From positions 2,542,001-2,606,000 of the forward strand of contig BQUP01000001.1 of assembly GCA_022835595.1 (NCBI GenBank): 64,000 nucleotides of DNA, written 5' to 3'. Each line of letters opens with the position of its first letter. Within the stretch, counting starts at the first letter, position 1. The position numbers and the translations under genes were made by a program. Below the pieces are notes generated by a model that saw only the letters and a list, made by a program, of their open reading frames with translations, did not search any database and was not told where the DNA came from. The DNA comes from Cystobasidium ongulense. Taxonomy: Eukaryota; Basidiomycota; Cystobasidiomycetes; Cystobasidiales; Cystobasidiaceae. Positions 1 to 11,945 of the stretch are shown here, piece after piece.

Positions 1-1042
1 TCATGAAGAAACCGACTTTTTTCAGTTATTGGGGTCCTTTGATCATTGCTGGAGTACAACTCTTTATGGCTTTTGACATTTTGGGGAGATCGTAAGTGCT
101 ATTTTGTTGGTCGTCTGCTGGGGGAATAACGAACAAGACTAATTTTCATACATATGAAACAGCATCCCAGTGGCTGCTCAAGCTGGAGGGTATGTTTTGT
201 TATTGTTGGCGGTTATTAATATATTCCTGGTAAGCTTCACTCAAATGAATATCGATTATATTCTATTCGACAACGATTGATGTTCGAATTGAATTGTTCA
301 GGCGGGATGGACAGTCTTGCTTGCCCGAAGAAAATTGGCCCCACCTCCACCTGCTCTTCCAGTGCAGCAAACGATAGATCCCACTCCAGCTCAAGTAGTG
401 CCCGTCACAGATGTAGTTCCGGCCGTATCAACGCAGCCAGATCCTCTACCGGAAGTAGATCCAAACGCACTGCCATACATGGGTGAAAAGCAAGACGTTC
501 AGGCAAAAGAACTCCAAAATAACAGTCAACAAGATGAAGGCTGGCCTCAAGACGTTTCGGATAGACGCAAGCGTCGAGGTTCCACAGGGACTCGGTATAC
601 AAACGCTGATGAATCAGACTATGCTCGTTCTCCTACGAGGAGACACAGGAGACGCAGCTACAGCTACGGCTCTCGAGGAAGTCAAGATTACATACTACCT
701 CCCTCGGCTCCAGCCATTGACGATATACCAGCAGCAAGTCCAATATCACTTTATGGACCAGAAGAATATCGTCGTAGAATAGAACAACATCGTCGTTCTA
801 GACGCCGATCTCTCGTTCAACCTGCTGCGCAATTCGACCCCATTACTGGCAACTACGTAGAGCCTGCGGGAAGATTCGCACAGAGAAGTTCACAAGTACT
901 TCATGATGTAGAAGAGGAAGAAGATGAAGAGGTTACAAGAAGTGGACAGCTAAAAGCTGGTGATCCCAGACTGAGACATGACGGTTTCGCTAACCGTACG
1001 AGGGTCTGGAAACGCCTACAAAGCAACTCTGGGATAGTGTGA
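1..1042 (+). CDS. Membrane protein with long charged tail, 5'-partial
   Basis: Exons are <1-91, 163-229 and 302-1042; the gene may begin before the window, although an in-frame ATG lies at position 3. The visible part has two hydrophobic helices (around LIIAGVQLFMAF and YVLLLLAVINIFLAG), then ARRK and a cytosolic-type tail of about 235 residues rich in Pro, Arg and Ser with an acidic run (EEEEDEE). I do not recognise the family. The helix pair resembles the last two helices of the next gene (LGRS...AGG versus LSRS...AGG), so the two are probably tandem paralogues, and an upstream helix pair may lie outside the window. The exon frames are certain; the function is unknown. Confidence 0.6.
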
Positions 1043-1317
1043 CACAATCGGAACAAGCACTAAATTCCAGCCTCAGGAAACACGTTCTAAAAATGATCTT
1101 CGAATCTCACACACAAACGCGTTAGCCCGAAATCTCTGCCTACACAATTTTTCTGGGTGGCTGTGCAGAGTGTTGGAAAGTCCGACTCGATACGCATACT
1201 TGGAACAACTGTCAAACGAGGCCACAGAAAGCAAGTGCGGACGAATTGAAGGCGCTCTATCGAGCTAAGTCAACTGTCCTCTCGCTTTCAACAACCTGAA
1301 AAAAAAGCCAACGCAAG

Positions 1318-2951
1318 ATGGGTCAACAAAAGAAAGATGCCAAATCTCAGCCTGGACTCCTAGTTCCTGCAACACCTTCAACTCCAGCTCAAGCAGAGGC
1401 ACGCAGGATTTTGTCAAACCTGCCTGACCCCGATCCACTACATGGCATCAATTATGAATGGAGCATGAAAGATTTGCACAAATGGACTCAAGCTGAACAA
1501 GAGTTGAAAGCCAAAACTGCTATGGGACCTAATTTCGAAATCAAGAAACCTCCTAAAGGACCACTTACCTTTGGTGGTCGACCATGGTGGTCGGCGGCTG
1601 CTAGACTTTGCAGTATCATAATTTTGGTCATTGCCATCATTACCGAATCACTCACTGTCCTAAAGTAAGCGCGTTTAGCGTCGACATCGCAGTCTCGAGC
1701 ACATGGAGGCTGATTGTTCATGCACTATGCAGTGATGCATCAGCACGCATTACGAAATTGCCCGATATCGTTTCTGTCGGACTGGAAGACGAAAGCACAG
1801 CTTCCGTCGAAGAGCGCGTACGACTTGCTAGATATGCTGTACGATTAGTTCGAAGAGCATCAAATGATCCTGGCCCTGGTCAGGAAAACCTTGCCAAAGC
1901 TGTCATCGGTGAAACGAACCCAGTATGTCAATGGGTGAACAACACTGATGTACAGAACAAGTAGGCGCTGTCACTAGTGATGACTATTCCAGACTTATCC
2001 AGCTGACTCGTTCGTATCTAGTGATGTTGGCATTCCGCTGGCAGTTTCCTATCATATGTTTACAGCCTTGATACTCGCCATACTGATAATAGCAGAATTT
2101 AAAATCTGGACTTACCGTTTGCACCCTTCTTCAACGCTCAACATTGGCATCATACAAGCGTGGGCAGGTTTGGCGAGTCTATCTAGGTCGTGCGTATACT
2201 CCGTCTATCCTGTTTTCACAGCGAAGCCATTGTGATATGGAGCGCAAGCTGAATTGCGATCGGCCTGCAGTGTAAACGATACGTTTGCAACTATTGCTGG
2301 AGGTGCTCTTATCGTCGCCGGCATGGGCAACATTCTCTTCGTAAGCTGTGACTTTCTCACATTACCGAGGTAGATACTGAGGTCCCCTTCGCTCCTGTTT
2401 AGGGCTTCCTGGATCGATGGACTGCTGGGGGACCGGGCTTCATGTTCTTCGGTACTGGCGTAGCTCCTTCCAAGCAAGTTTTACCAGCCGCAGAGTCATC
2501 TTCCTCCAATTCTACAACGTCTAAAGACAAAAAGAAAGACGAAAAGCGAGTGACGGTCCCTGATCCTACTCAAGAGCTACTTGAGAGTGAGAAGATCGCT
2601 TCTTCAGTCTACTCAGATCTTACAAAAGCGGGTGCGTCACCTGGCCTTGCGGCTCTGGGTGCTACTGGCTTGTCGGGGCGGGACCAATTGCAAAATTTCG
2701 CTGGTTCACCTGGCATGGATATGCAGCCGATACTTGCCGACCTAGCAGCCACCAATCCAGCGGCGTACAGAGAGATTATGCAGGGAATTGCAATGCGCGA
2801 AGAGGAAGATCAGTACGCGAGATCACCCTTTGTTGACATTGAAGAAGAGACGAAACCTCTGCGTGTTCATTTCGACGATAGCCGAAAAGACCGAAGCTCT
2901 TCGAGAAAGGCAGGCAAAAAGTGGAAGAATAGAATGACCCATGGGCTATGA
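1318..2951 (+). CDS. Four-helix membrane protein with disordered C-terminal tail
   Basis: Exons are 1318-1664, 1733-1960, 2022-2189, 2271-2340 and 2403-2951, giving 453 residues in continuous frame. The cytosolic N-terminus is followed by helix 1 (AARLCSIIILVIAIITES), an outer loop of about 85 residues, helix 2 (MFTALILAILIIAEFKIW), helix 3 around IGIIQAWAGLASL, and helix 4 (IAGGALIVAGMGNILFGFL). A tail of about 180 residues follows, rich in Lys, Asp and Glu. The four-helix order with one large loop resembles tetraspan or SUR7/MARVEL-like topologies, but I see no diagnostic motif. The last helix pair matches the preceding gene, suggesting local duplication. A plasma-membrane or membrane-organising role is only inference. 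Confidence 0.7.
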
Positions 2952-3444
2952 AGGCCGTTGTATCACTAGTGTTCAAGAAAACCTCGCAACCGAAGCAACA
3001 AGTCGAGATGTAATCTGTCCTCGGAGCTTTCACTTTGCTCTTCTTTGCCTCTCACGCACTCAAAAGCGAGATTGATCGAGAAAGTCTACGAAAGCACGGC
3101 ATTATGCGAACGACGAGAACCGTGCGAGATGGGCGCGCGCGTAAAGCCGCTTAGCATCTCGTACAATAAGCTGAAGTGTTGAGCTTTGGCCTTGGACAAC
3201 TGACTTTTTCACAGGGTCGCTGGCGACGAGTTCGAGAAGAGGAGCAGCCGCTTCTACTCTGGCTCTCCAAGCAGCTATGCGGGCGGACACGAATACTCGA
3301 CAGCTAGCCAAAGTACAGGCGTGTGGTTATCGCGAATAGTGCTGGGTAGTCGGCACCTGCTGAAGGCAGTAGTGCCCTCGCTCTCCTCTTCACGACCCGT
3401 CCACGACCTTCTTGCAGCACGACCCGCTATCTCTCTAGGACATA

Positions 3445-3482
3445 TTACGACACGACACACGACACGACACACGACACGACCT
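3445..3482. repeat. Short CGACA/CACGA microsatellite
   Basis: An imperfect tandem array of ACACGAC/ACGAC units ends about 28 bp before the ATG at 3510. It probably lies in the promoter or 5' leader of the large gene that follows. No function can be read from it. Confidence 0.7.
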
Positions 3483-3509
3483 TTCACGACATAGATACCC
3501 AACACACAA

Positions 3510-6500
3510 ATGGGCTATCATCAACGAAACGATCCTCCGCTGCAGGGTCGCCTTGCCTATCCTGGCATGTACAATTCGCCAACGTACGTTCGCCATCCTT
3601 CAATGGGCTTTCAAGACCAGTCATGGCAGCAAGCACCGTTCCAACCGCAGCAAGAGCAGCCGTATCCGTCAGCGTATGCATCCAGACGAAGCTCAGGCGC
3701 ATTCCAGTACAACAGCAGTTCCGTTAGCTCGACAGCAGCCTCCGCTTCCATGACGCCGAGCATGAGCTGGAATACAAGTTCGCAGTATGGTAGAAACGCA
3801 GGCTCGCCGTCCATGAGCAATTCGTTCTCCAGCTATGCTAGCTACACTCCACACTATGAGACAACCTCCATGACGCCTGTCAGACCAGCGCATGCATTAA
3901 TGAACGCGACTGCACCCGCCTTTACGCCAAGATTGGACTTCAATAACCGAAGTACCAGCTTGTACAGCAATGGCAGCAGTCCGCATTTCTCATCAACCCC
4001 TTCTAAACAGTTGCCGTCAGTAGAAAAAACAAGCTCACTCCCTCGGCTGCATCGCACTGCCCCTTCTATTTCGTTGCCTACCTTGAACCGCCCTTCATGC
4101 CCTCCAGCAAAGTCTCCTCTTCCATCGCGAGGTGCCAGTCCGGTAGGAAGCAATTTTTCAACAGGTACCGACGGCATGCCTTTGCTCAACTCCTTTGGCC
4201 TTCCTATCAACCTAAAGAGAACGTACAAGGTCCTTCTACCATTGGAGGTAGACGAGCTACGGCCGGAAGAGACTCGCAAAAGAACTATATGGGCTAGGAC
4301 GCCGCTCAGTATAGACTTTGACATATTCCCTGCCATTCACGACCCGGAGCATGTTGCAAACGTGAGGTCCAAAAGTCCGCATCCGGAGGAGACCTACGGG
4401 CCAGAGGAGCTTCCCGAGAATCTCGAAGTAAGTCAGACTACAGAAAGGTGCACGTAATTATTCTGACACAAATAATTAACCACGTTCAGATCTACCTGCC
4501 CAACGACTGGGTTACTTTGCGGGAAGCATTATTTGAAGAGCGCATGGCCAAAATTGGCATAACGACGGACTACTTGAAAAGCATGGATTCTATGTTATCC
4601 GAGAAGAAACATGCACAGTTACCAGTATCAGCAACTTCCATGCATGCGGGCGGTCAAGCCTCATCTCACCTTCGCAGCGAATCGGTCTTCGCAGCACCGT
4701 TCGTTCCGCGATGGACAACGCAAACATCTTGTGGCCAACAGCAAGGCAAGCATTCTGAAGAGCCGTCATGCGCTAATAAACACAAAACTACAATGTCTAT
4801 GCCTGAACCTGCCGGATGGAATGGCTTCATGAGGCAACAAGCGCCCTTTGGTCCACGAGAGCTGCCTTCATCAAGAGCGGCTAGCCATAGGTTCGCTAGA
4901 CCCTCCGCGTTAGTTACCGCCCCTGAAGAGGAAGCAGAAGAAGGGTACGAGGATTACAGCCGCGCGGTCGAGAAACAGTCCAATACATTTCTCCAGGAAA
5001 CCGAAGGCTCTGCTCATGAAGTCAACATCCATCGTCCAGCTAATAGCTTGACATTGCAAGAACTTTCGGCAGGTTTTGGCATCATCTCTGAAGCCGATGC
5101 AGACAGTGTGTCGCCAATACCTACTGTTGCATTGTCCCATCACAATGTCATAGCAGCATCACCACCCCGAGGACGTATAGCTATCGAAGGTGCCACTGGA
5201 CATACCTCTTTGCCGGAATCGGCTTCTTTAGATGGTGATATGGAGAACGGAGGTAATCATTTAGCAGTCATTCGCGAAGCGAGGAAGAGTGTGTCGGCAC
5301 CCGACTTACATGAGAAGTTGGTGGAACAGATGGAACAGATGGGACTGAGTGCAGTCATCAACGACCAGCACCATTTGGACGAGACACAAGGGGAGGAGAC
5401 TGATGTAGAGTCTTACATCGGCACCGAGTACTCAAATCCGTCAGATGAAGAAAGAGCTAGAGCGCGACGCGATCAAGGCCTCCCGACATCCTCTCTATCG
5501 CCTGCCGCAAGGTTACACAACCTGGACAGCTGGCTTGACCATCGACAGCCGGAAGGAGCCTTGGGACATGCATCGGTGGACGAAAGCTTGGCTTCTCACC
5601 GAATTCCACCGCAGGACAAACGTCATATGTCGAACAGCAGACAAGGTTCTCCAAGTCTCAAGACTGCCAAGAATGGATTTGGCAACAAAGCCACCGAACT
5701 TCGTCCGAAAGGATTGACCGGTGCCCTGAATCCGGCTGCACCACCTTTTGTACTGGGCTTCAAGCTAGGCGCGCACGATGCCGAGTCGACGTCGGTCAGC
5801 TCGGCTTTCTCCCGCGACAAAGCCGAAGACAATCTTATGCCCACCATCCCCAGGTCGTTCCCTGCAAAGTCCAGCTTCAGCGCTTCCGAGTCTAGGTTTC
5901 CGTTTGCACGCAAGCCGGCGCTCAATGTTGGCGCAGCTGAATTCAAGCTACGACATGTCAGGGACTCCCTGGACAACGAAGCGCATCTCACAACAGTAGT
6001 GTTGCCTTCATCGTCGCCTGATCTTCTAGATAGAAAGGCGGTATGCGGTATATCTACCTTGAACGATGCAAAGTCCGCGGTCAACAATTGGCTATACGAC
6101 TTGGCCGGCCCCGATAACGCACTTGAGGGGGCCCAAGGACGTGTTCCCCCAGCTGAGCGTCCCTCTGCTCAGTCTGTTAGTCAGTCACTAGACAATGTCA
6201 GGTCCTTCAAGTTTCCAGCTTCATCGCCCGGTAAGCCCGCTGTGCATCTGGAAGCACCATCGGCAGCAGCTCCGCAGCTTCCTCCATTCGGAACAATTGG
6301 CAGGAATACCTTCAAGTACGCGCTCGAGAAATGCGCCTTGGAATCGCATGACGATGGCCCCCCCACCATGAAGTCTCGGCCGAAAAAGGCTGCTACAAAT
6401 CCAGGACATCGTTCGCCAATTCCAGACTTCGGATTGAATCCTATCAAATACGAGCCTACACGTCCAAGCATGCATTCTAATATTCCTCAGCCTTCGTGTG

Positions 6501-8354
6501 ACTTCTCTGTGGAAGCTAAGTCCAGCATCGATACGACCAGTCCACTGTCGGCTTCTCAGACATGGCCTCCGAGTGCGCGACCGGCTTTGGCTTTGGCCAA
6601 CCCATCCAAAGCCACTACATCGGAAGACCCTCCGCTAAGGCAATGTACATTGTCCGCAGCGTCAACTAGCGACTCGAGTGATCCAGCGTATAAATTGCAG
6701 ATGTGGACTGCCATCCAGGAAAATCGGAGACTTATTGAAAGTCTTGTCCGAATGCAAGATGTTTCCGCCGGTAGCTTGTTGAAGCACAACATGGCTACTC
6801 GTACGGCAGCCTCAACTGCTATGTGTATACACTTGACATCACCGGAGATAAAGGCTTTGACAGCAGACATAGTAGAAACAGTCAACAAGAATATGGCTAC
6901 GAAGCTAGATATGAACATTTTGTCAATTCAGATTGTAAAAGCTCTTCAAGGAAATCTGACACAGCTAGTACATCAACAGTGAGTTTACATGTTATCTGTA
7001 AATCGTGCACGATGCTGAGGTCGCTTTCCTGACAGACGAGAAATCCAAGTTTCTAAGCCGTCTGGGTCCACATCGCCGGAGAGTCCGCCGAGAATCTATA
7101 TCGATCCGCAGCTCGTTGCTCAAGCTGTGAAGGAATGCATGTCGGAAGCTATTCCCGGTATCATGGATGCATTGATGCCCTCGTGTATCCCTATCCCCCC
7201 GTCCCCGACATTGGAGCCTACGCAAGCTGGCGACAGAGCTTCTTCGGAAGAGCTAGACCTGGACAGCACTCTGAAGCGTATCTTACTAACTCTGCAAGAT
7301 AAGAAAGGGACATGTGCTCAGACTCTCGATTTGGAGAAGACACTCAATCAAGTGACGTCGGATTGCAATGCGATGCAAGTGGAGTGTGATAGACTTCGAA
7401 TGCTAGAAGAGTCGCATCGGAGCAAACACTCTGAAGAGGTCGCTGAGTTGCGAATTGTCATTGGTAACAAAGACAAACAGATAGAACGTCTGCGGGAAGA
7501 GCTGCTCAAAAGGGCAACTATGGTGGATCACGACACAAAAGACAGAGAAGCACTTCATACTCGGGAGAAAACAGAGTATCAGGTACTCTGCAAAGGTTTG
7601 GAAACGGAGTTGGACGTATTGAACCGTGAGGTAAACAATGAGAAGGCGTTGGTGACTGGCTTGCAAGAGGAGCTGGACGAAGCGAGAAGACGAATCTCGG
7701 AATTGGAATCGCAAGTCAAAGTGGATTCGGCAGTACATGCGGAGAGGAATTCGGTGTACAGGGAAGAAACTGCCGCGTTTGCGCAGCGCGAACACGAGCA
7801 CGTAAGTTGGTTTTGTGTCCTTGGCATAGCTATAGTTGCTGACCGGCATTCATCAGACCACCCAAATGGCAATTATGCAAGACATCCTGAGTAAGGAGGC
7901 CGCCAGCCGTGTTCAGCTTGAAGATCGAGTGCAGACCGCCCAGGAAGAAACGACTCGGCCTCGTCAACAGCTAGCTGAAGTCCAAGCGCAGCTGTCTAGC
8001 ACAAGAGTTTCAGAAGCTACATTGTCGTCGGAGCTGAGGGCTGCTGAAAAGACTATTGTCGAAGAAAGGCAAGCCTTTAATCGAAGAGAAAGCCAATTCG
8101 AACAGGTCCTGGGCGGAATCCAGCAGGCAAACGATCAATACGCTGATATAGCAAGACATGCACATAGTATCATGCTAGAAACGATATTTGCAATCACTCA
8201 GGCATCCGAGTCTGTTGAGCGTCGCGGAGATCTGGTCTTTGAGACATTCTTTGTTGAGAACAGCTCTACTGTACTGGACTCGAAAAGCAACACGCCTCAA
8301 AAAGAGGTCATGTCCAAAGACGGTCTGCAGAGTATAGTCGCAGAAGTAGAGTGA
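3510..8354 (+). CDS. Very large low-complexity protein with C-terminal coiled coil
   Basis: Exons are 3510-4427, 4490-6978, 7036-7801 and 7857-8354, giving 1,556 residues. The first ~230 residues are Ser/Tyr/Gln/Pro-rich and disordered. A compact, more ordered island follows at about residues 235-330, containing RTYKVLLPLEVDELRPEE, SIDFDIFPAIHDPEHV and LPNDWVTLREALFEERMAKIG. Then come about 800 mostly disordered residues. The final ~420 residues are a long heptad-type coiled coil (KTLNQVTSDCNAMQVECDRL through ELRAAEKTIVEERQAF). The architecture suggests a scaffold or cytoskeleton/cell-polarity adaptor, but I do not recognise the family and assign no function. Four exons keep frame through standard GT-AG introns. 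Confidence 0.75.
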
Positions 8355-8903
8355 TCAGTGGGATTCTACAACTATCATACGTAAGACGCGAGTGACGGGG
8401 TTCGCTTCGCGTAGAACTGGGATGTCACTTCTCGTGCTATTTGCGAGTGTTATCCGACGCACTTTTGTTACACGTGGCACCGTTTAGACGTTTCCTGATC
8501 CCTTTCCGTATTTATTGAAATGCACGCTAGAGCAGAGTGGAACGTACAACGCTGTTTTCAGCGGGCTTGAATCTGAGTTCTTATAGACCATGTGAAAGAT
8601 TTACGCGTCATCTACATAGTCCTTGCCAGACTGACAAAGTTTGAAGAGCATTGAACACCAATTAGCTGAACTGTGTCGGCCTTCAGATAGCCATCAGGTG
8701 CGAATTATTCAGCGAAGCCGCCCATGCATTGTCAGAAATTTTCGAGACATGGTCCCTCCCCAACAGTAAAAAGAATCTACGTTAAACTCTTGTACGATGT
8801 AATGGCTGCCATACAAGAGGGAAACAATACTAGGGGGCAATGGGAAACGAAGAAGGGGAATAATAAGAAATATACATGCTGTAATCTATTCCGAATCTTC
8901 TGT
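8355..8903. other. Intergenic stretch between two converging genes
   Basis: This 550-bp stretch holds the 3' ends of the large coiled-coil gene and of the Rieske gene. I see no gene, tRNA or repeat in it. Confidence 0.6.
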
Positions 8904-10061
8904 TTAACCAATGATAAGTTTGTCTTCACCATCAGCGAAAGAGTATTCAGGGATTTCCAAGTTCAATGGAGCAGGACCTCTTCGTACTCTTCCTGAAATA
9001 TCGTAATGGGATCCGTGGCATGGGCAATACCAGCCTCCGTAATCTCCTGCTTCTCCGATGGGTACGCATCCGAGATGTGTGCAGATACCCAACATGACTA
9101 GCCATTCGGCTGTTTGAAGAAACCAAGGAAGGATGCGAATTAATATTACTCGTAAAAGGGTAAGGTAGTCGGAATACATAGCACTCACGCTTCTGAACTC
9201 GGTCGCTGTCCTTCTCAGGGTCACGGAGGGCCTTGAGGTCGACCTTGTTAGCTTCTTCAATCTCGCCAGCGGTTCTGTGACGGATGAAGACGGGTTTTCC
9301 TCTCCACTGTAGATGTGTCAAAAGAAAGATTTGAGAGAATACAGGCGTTCATCAGTAAAGTTCATACAGGCTTCTCTCCATTTGACGAAAATGAAGGAAA
9401 GCATGCCCACCTTGATAATTACGTTCTTTCCTTCAGGAATCGAGTTCATATCAACCTCGACCTTGGCCAGAGCAAGAACATCGGCTGAAGCAGACATGTT
9501 CTTCAAGAAATCCGAGACTAGAGACTTTGCGCCTGCAGCTGTGATGAGACCCATTGTACCAATGGCAAAGTAGGAGAAACCCTTCATTGAGTTTTCTGAA
9601 GTTTTGTTGTAGTATTTGGAAAAGTTGGGCACGTCACTCGAGTGTGTTGAGACATCCTCTGCGATGGGCGTGCGTGGGACATGGTCGTCCATGGGAGCGA
9701 GTGCGAGCGACCGGGTTGAAGTTGAGAGGGTTCGTTGGTGGTAAGGTCGCGAGACTGGGGCTGGAGACGCAACGACAAGGACGAAGTCAGCATGGCATTT
9801 ACACAGTATAACACAAGCCAGCAGCCACCCACCGTTCATCCTGCTCGACATGTGCAAGACGCCAGCCTTTGCATCGATCTTTGTCGCCCACTTGGGGATG
9901 TTGAAGTCCTGTCTCTGGGTTGGAGCGCCATGCTCTTCGCCGGCGTGGGCAGCAGAAGGGTTCAAGGTGATGCCCTTGACGACAGGCAGGCCCTTGGAGG
10001 ATGAGCGGGCTGTGGGCAGCAGGTTGATGGCCCGTCGCTGGATGCGCTGGACTGCTGCCAT
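8904..10061 (-). CDS. RIP1: Rieske iron-sulfur protein of the cytochrome bc1 complex
   Basis: This is the ubiquinol-cytochrome c reductase iron-sulfur subunit of mitochondrial complex III, which passes electrons from ubiquinol to cytochrome c1. Exons on the minus strand are 10061-9833, 9760-9411, 9306-9189 and 9109-8904 (300 residues). A basic, Arg/Ser-rich mitochondrial presequence is followed by the hinge-membrane segment starting near residue 138 ([21 protein letters not shown]). The 2Fe-2S box reads CTHLGC (about 242-247) and CPCHGS (about 261-266), with both Cys and both His ligands and the disulfide cysteines. The N-terminus is long for fungal Rieske proteins: about 135 residues precede the membrane helix, with a second basic stretch in exon 2. 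The start at 10061 is the first ATG of a continuous frame; the next in-frame ATG is at 9840-9838. Confidence 0.97.
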
Positions 10062-10469
10062 TTTTCGCACTGGCTGCTTGGTTTAAAGTGGGGGACGGCG
10101 GTGGGAAGCTAGCAGAGGGATGCAGGCAAGCTTGAAGAGTGCAGGAGATGTGCGAGTCTCGTCTGCGGGGCTTGTTGGGCGTGCTTCGAGGGTGTGGAAG
10201 TCGTCCAAGTGCCAGCTTGCTTCTCAGCCAGCAAGATGGCGGCCGCTCTCTTCTTCACGCGATTGGCTTGCAAGAGCAGAGTGGCAAGAACGATGGGCAA
10301 TCATGACAGACAGGCTGGGTCCTTTGCACTACTCCTACCGGCTCGCCGTACTGCAAGCGGCCTCGTCTACCCTTCTCTGCTCTCATATGCAGCCTGCTTC
10401 ATCTGTATGCCTTCGCGCTGCTACAAAAGTCACGATCACCTACTACCAGGCCGGCCAAGTCCGCAATGC

Positions 10470-10930
10470 TGGTCTTATGCTGTGACAATTCCACCGAAGG
10501 CGCACAAGGCAAGAACGCACGATGCCAATCAGTTTCTACATATCCTGCGACCATGAAAGCTGTATCTCATCACCCAACCTCGCGTCCGGGAAGCTCGACA
10601 ACTATCACGCTCAATGTCACAGGTTACCCCAAAGCGTCGAGAGTGATAGTTTCCCAAGTACGACTAAACGCTCCCGGACTATGCATATATAGATCGTATT
10701 CTACTCATGATGCTTCCGATACTACGCAACCTTGGTTTCAAGGCTATTTCCGAACAACAGCTCGAGACCTGGCAAACGCTCAACTGGAGAAGATACACCA
10801 CATCTCTAGAGCACCTCTATTGGAGCCAGGAACATACTAAATCTTCGTTTGAGTACTAATGCAGATATTGGATGACTTCTGAGCCTAAGGGACCAACCTC
10901 GGAAATTTATGCTCTCTTGCAACTTTCTCT
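10470..10930. repeat. Diverged tandem repeat, copy A
   Basis: The core at 10598-10714 matches 11604-11720 without gaps at roughly 74% of 117 positions (counted by eye). Similarity continues on both sides: GTGACAATTCCACCGA occurs at about 10482 and 11488, and TCGGAAATTT at about 10900 and 11906. The whole unit is therefore duplicated at a spacing of about 1,006 bp. Neither copy keeps an intact reading frame throughout. Confidence 0.75.
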
Positions 10931-11477
10931 TGCTGTGACCGCAATGGCTAGGTAGGGAGGGCACGGGCAGTCGCGGAAGATTTTGGCGAAATATACTGAA
11001 GATGCAACAATCGGGGTCAAGGCAGGGCGAGCACTACCCATCTGCGATAATATTGTTCGCCTCTATAAGTTAGCACAATGCTCTTGCGGCACCTAGCGCA
11101 GCTCGGTGTACGGCCATGTACGCTCTGCCGCATATTTTCGAATACACTGGAGCATTGGGATTCGGACCCAAGCCAGGCGAACCTAATATCTAATTAAGTA
11201 TAAGCTACTATTCCAAAGATACTGACTCGAAAACTTTTGGAGAAGCATGGGAAATGCCTTGTTACTTACTTGCGGCACAGTCCGTCTTCCTTGACCTCAC
11301 CCTTACGAAGAAATCTGATACGGGACTTGGTATGCCTCCAAAAGGGAGGAAAGGTCTTCTATATCAAGTACGTGGAATCTATAGTACGAGTGCCATCCGA
11401 GCGTATCTTCCTCCTCGAAATCAACAGCGATTCGCGCTTGCTAGAAACTTGAAAGTGACGATCACATGCAGCTGTCC

Positions 11478-11945
11478 TCGACATCTGTGACAATTCCACC
11501 GAAAGCGTACAGGGAGAAAGAACACAGCTGGAAGCAGCTTCTAGATACTCTATAACCACGGCAAGCCAGGTCTTATGAGACAAATGCAAGTTTTGGAATT
11601 TCGGCAACTATCACGCTCAATGTCACAGACTGCCCCAATCGCGTGACCGGGATAGTTTATCAAGTGCGACTAAACACTCCTGGAACAGCTCTATATCGTT
11701 CAAAGTATACTCATGATGCTCTCTGTAACGCAAGACTCTGATCTCGACACTACGGATGGACAACGGCCTGAGACGCGGCAGACATTAACTCGAGACAATA
11801 CATTACATCTTCAGAGTATCTCCAGTCCAGCCAGAACACACTAGAACACTCTTTTGTCTATTATCAAAGGTATGCGATAGCTTTGAAATCCAGCGGACCA
11901 GTTTCGGAAATTTTCTGCTTTCTTCCAACTGAGCGAGCGTGACAT
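11478..11945. repeat. Diverged tandem repeat, copy B
   Basis: This is the second copy of the unit described at 10470-10930, in the same orientation. The best conserved part, 11604-11720, contains the shared strings ACTATCACGCTCAATGTCAC and ACTCATGATGCT at matching distances. The two copies differ by substitutions and small indels outside the core, pointing to an old duplication. Confidence 0.75.

Noticed and set aside
10466-10840. 125-codon plus-strand frame in repeat copy A as a gene
   Set aside because: The second copy keeps only about 40 codons of it and the rest is interrupted; no start context, splice signals or protein features support a living gene.
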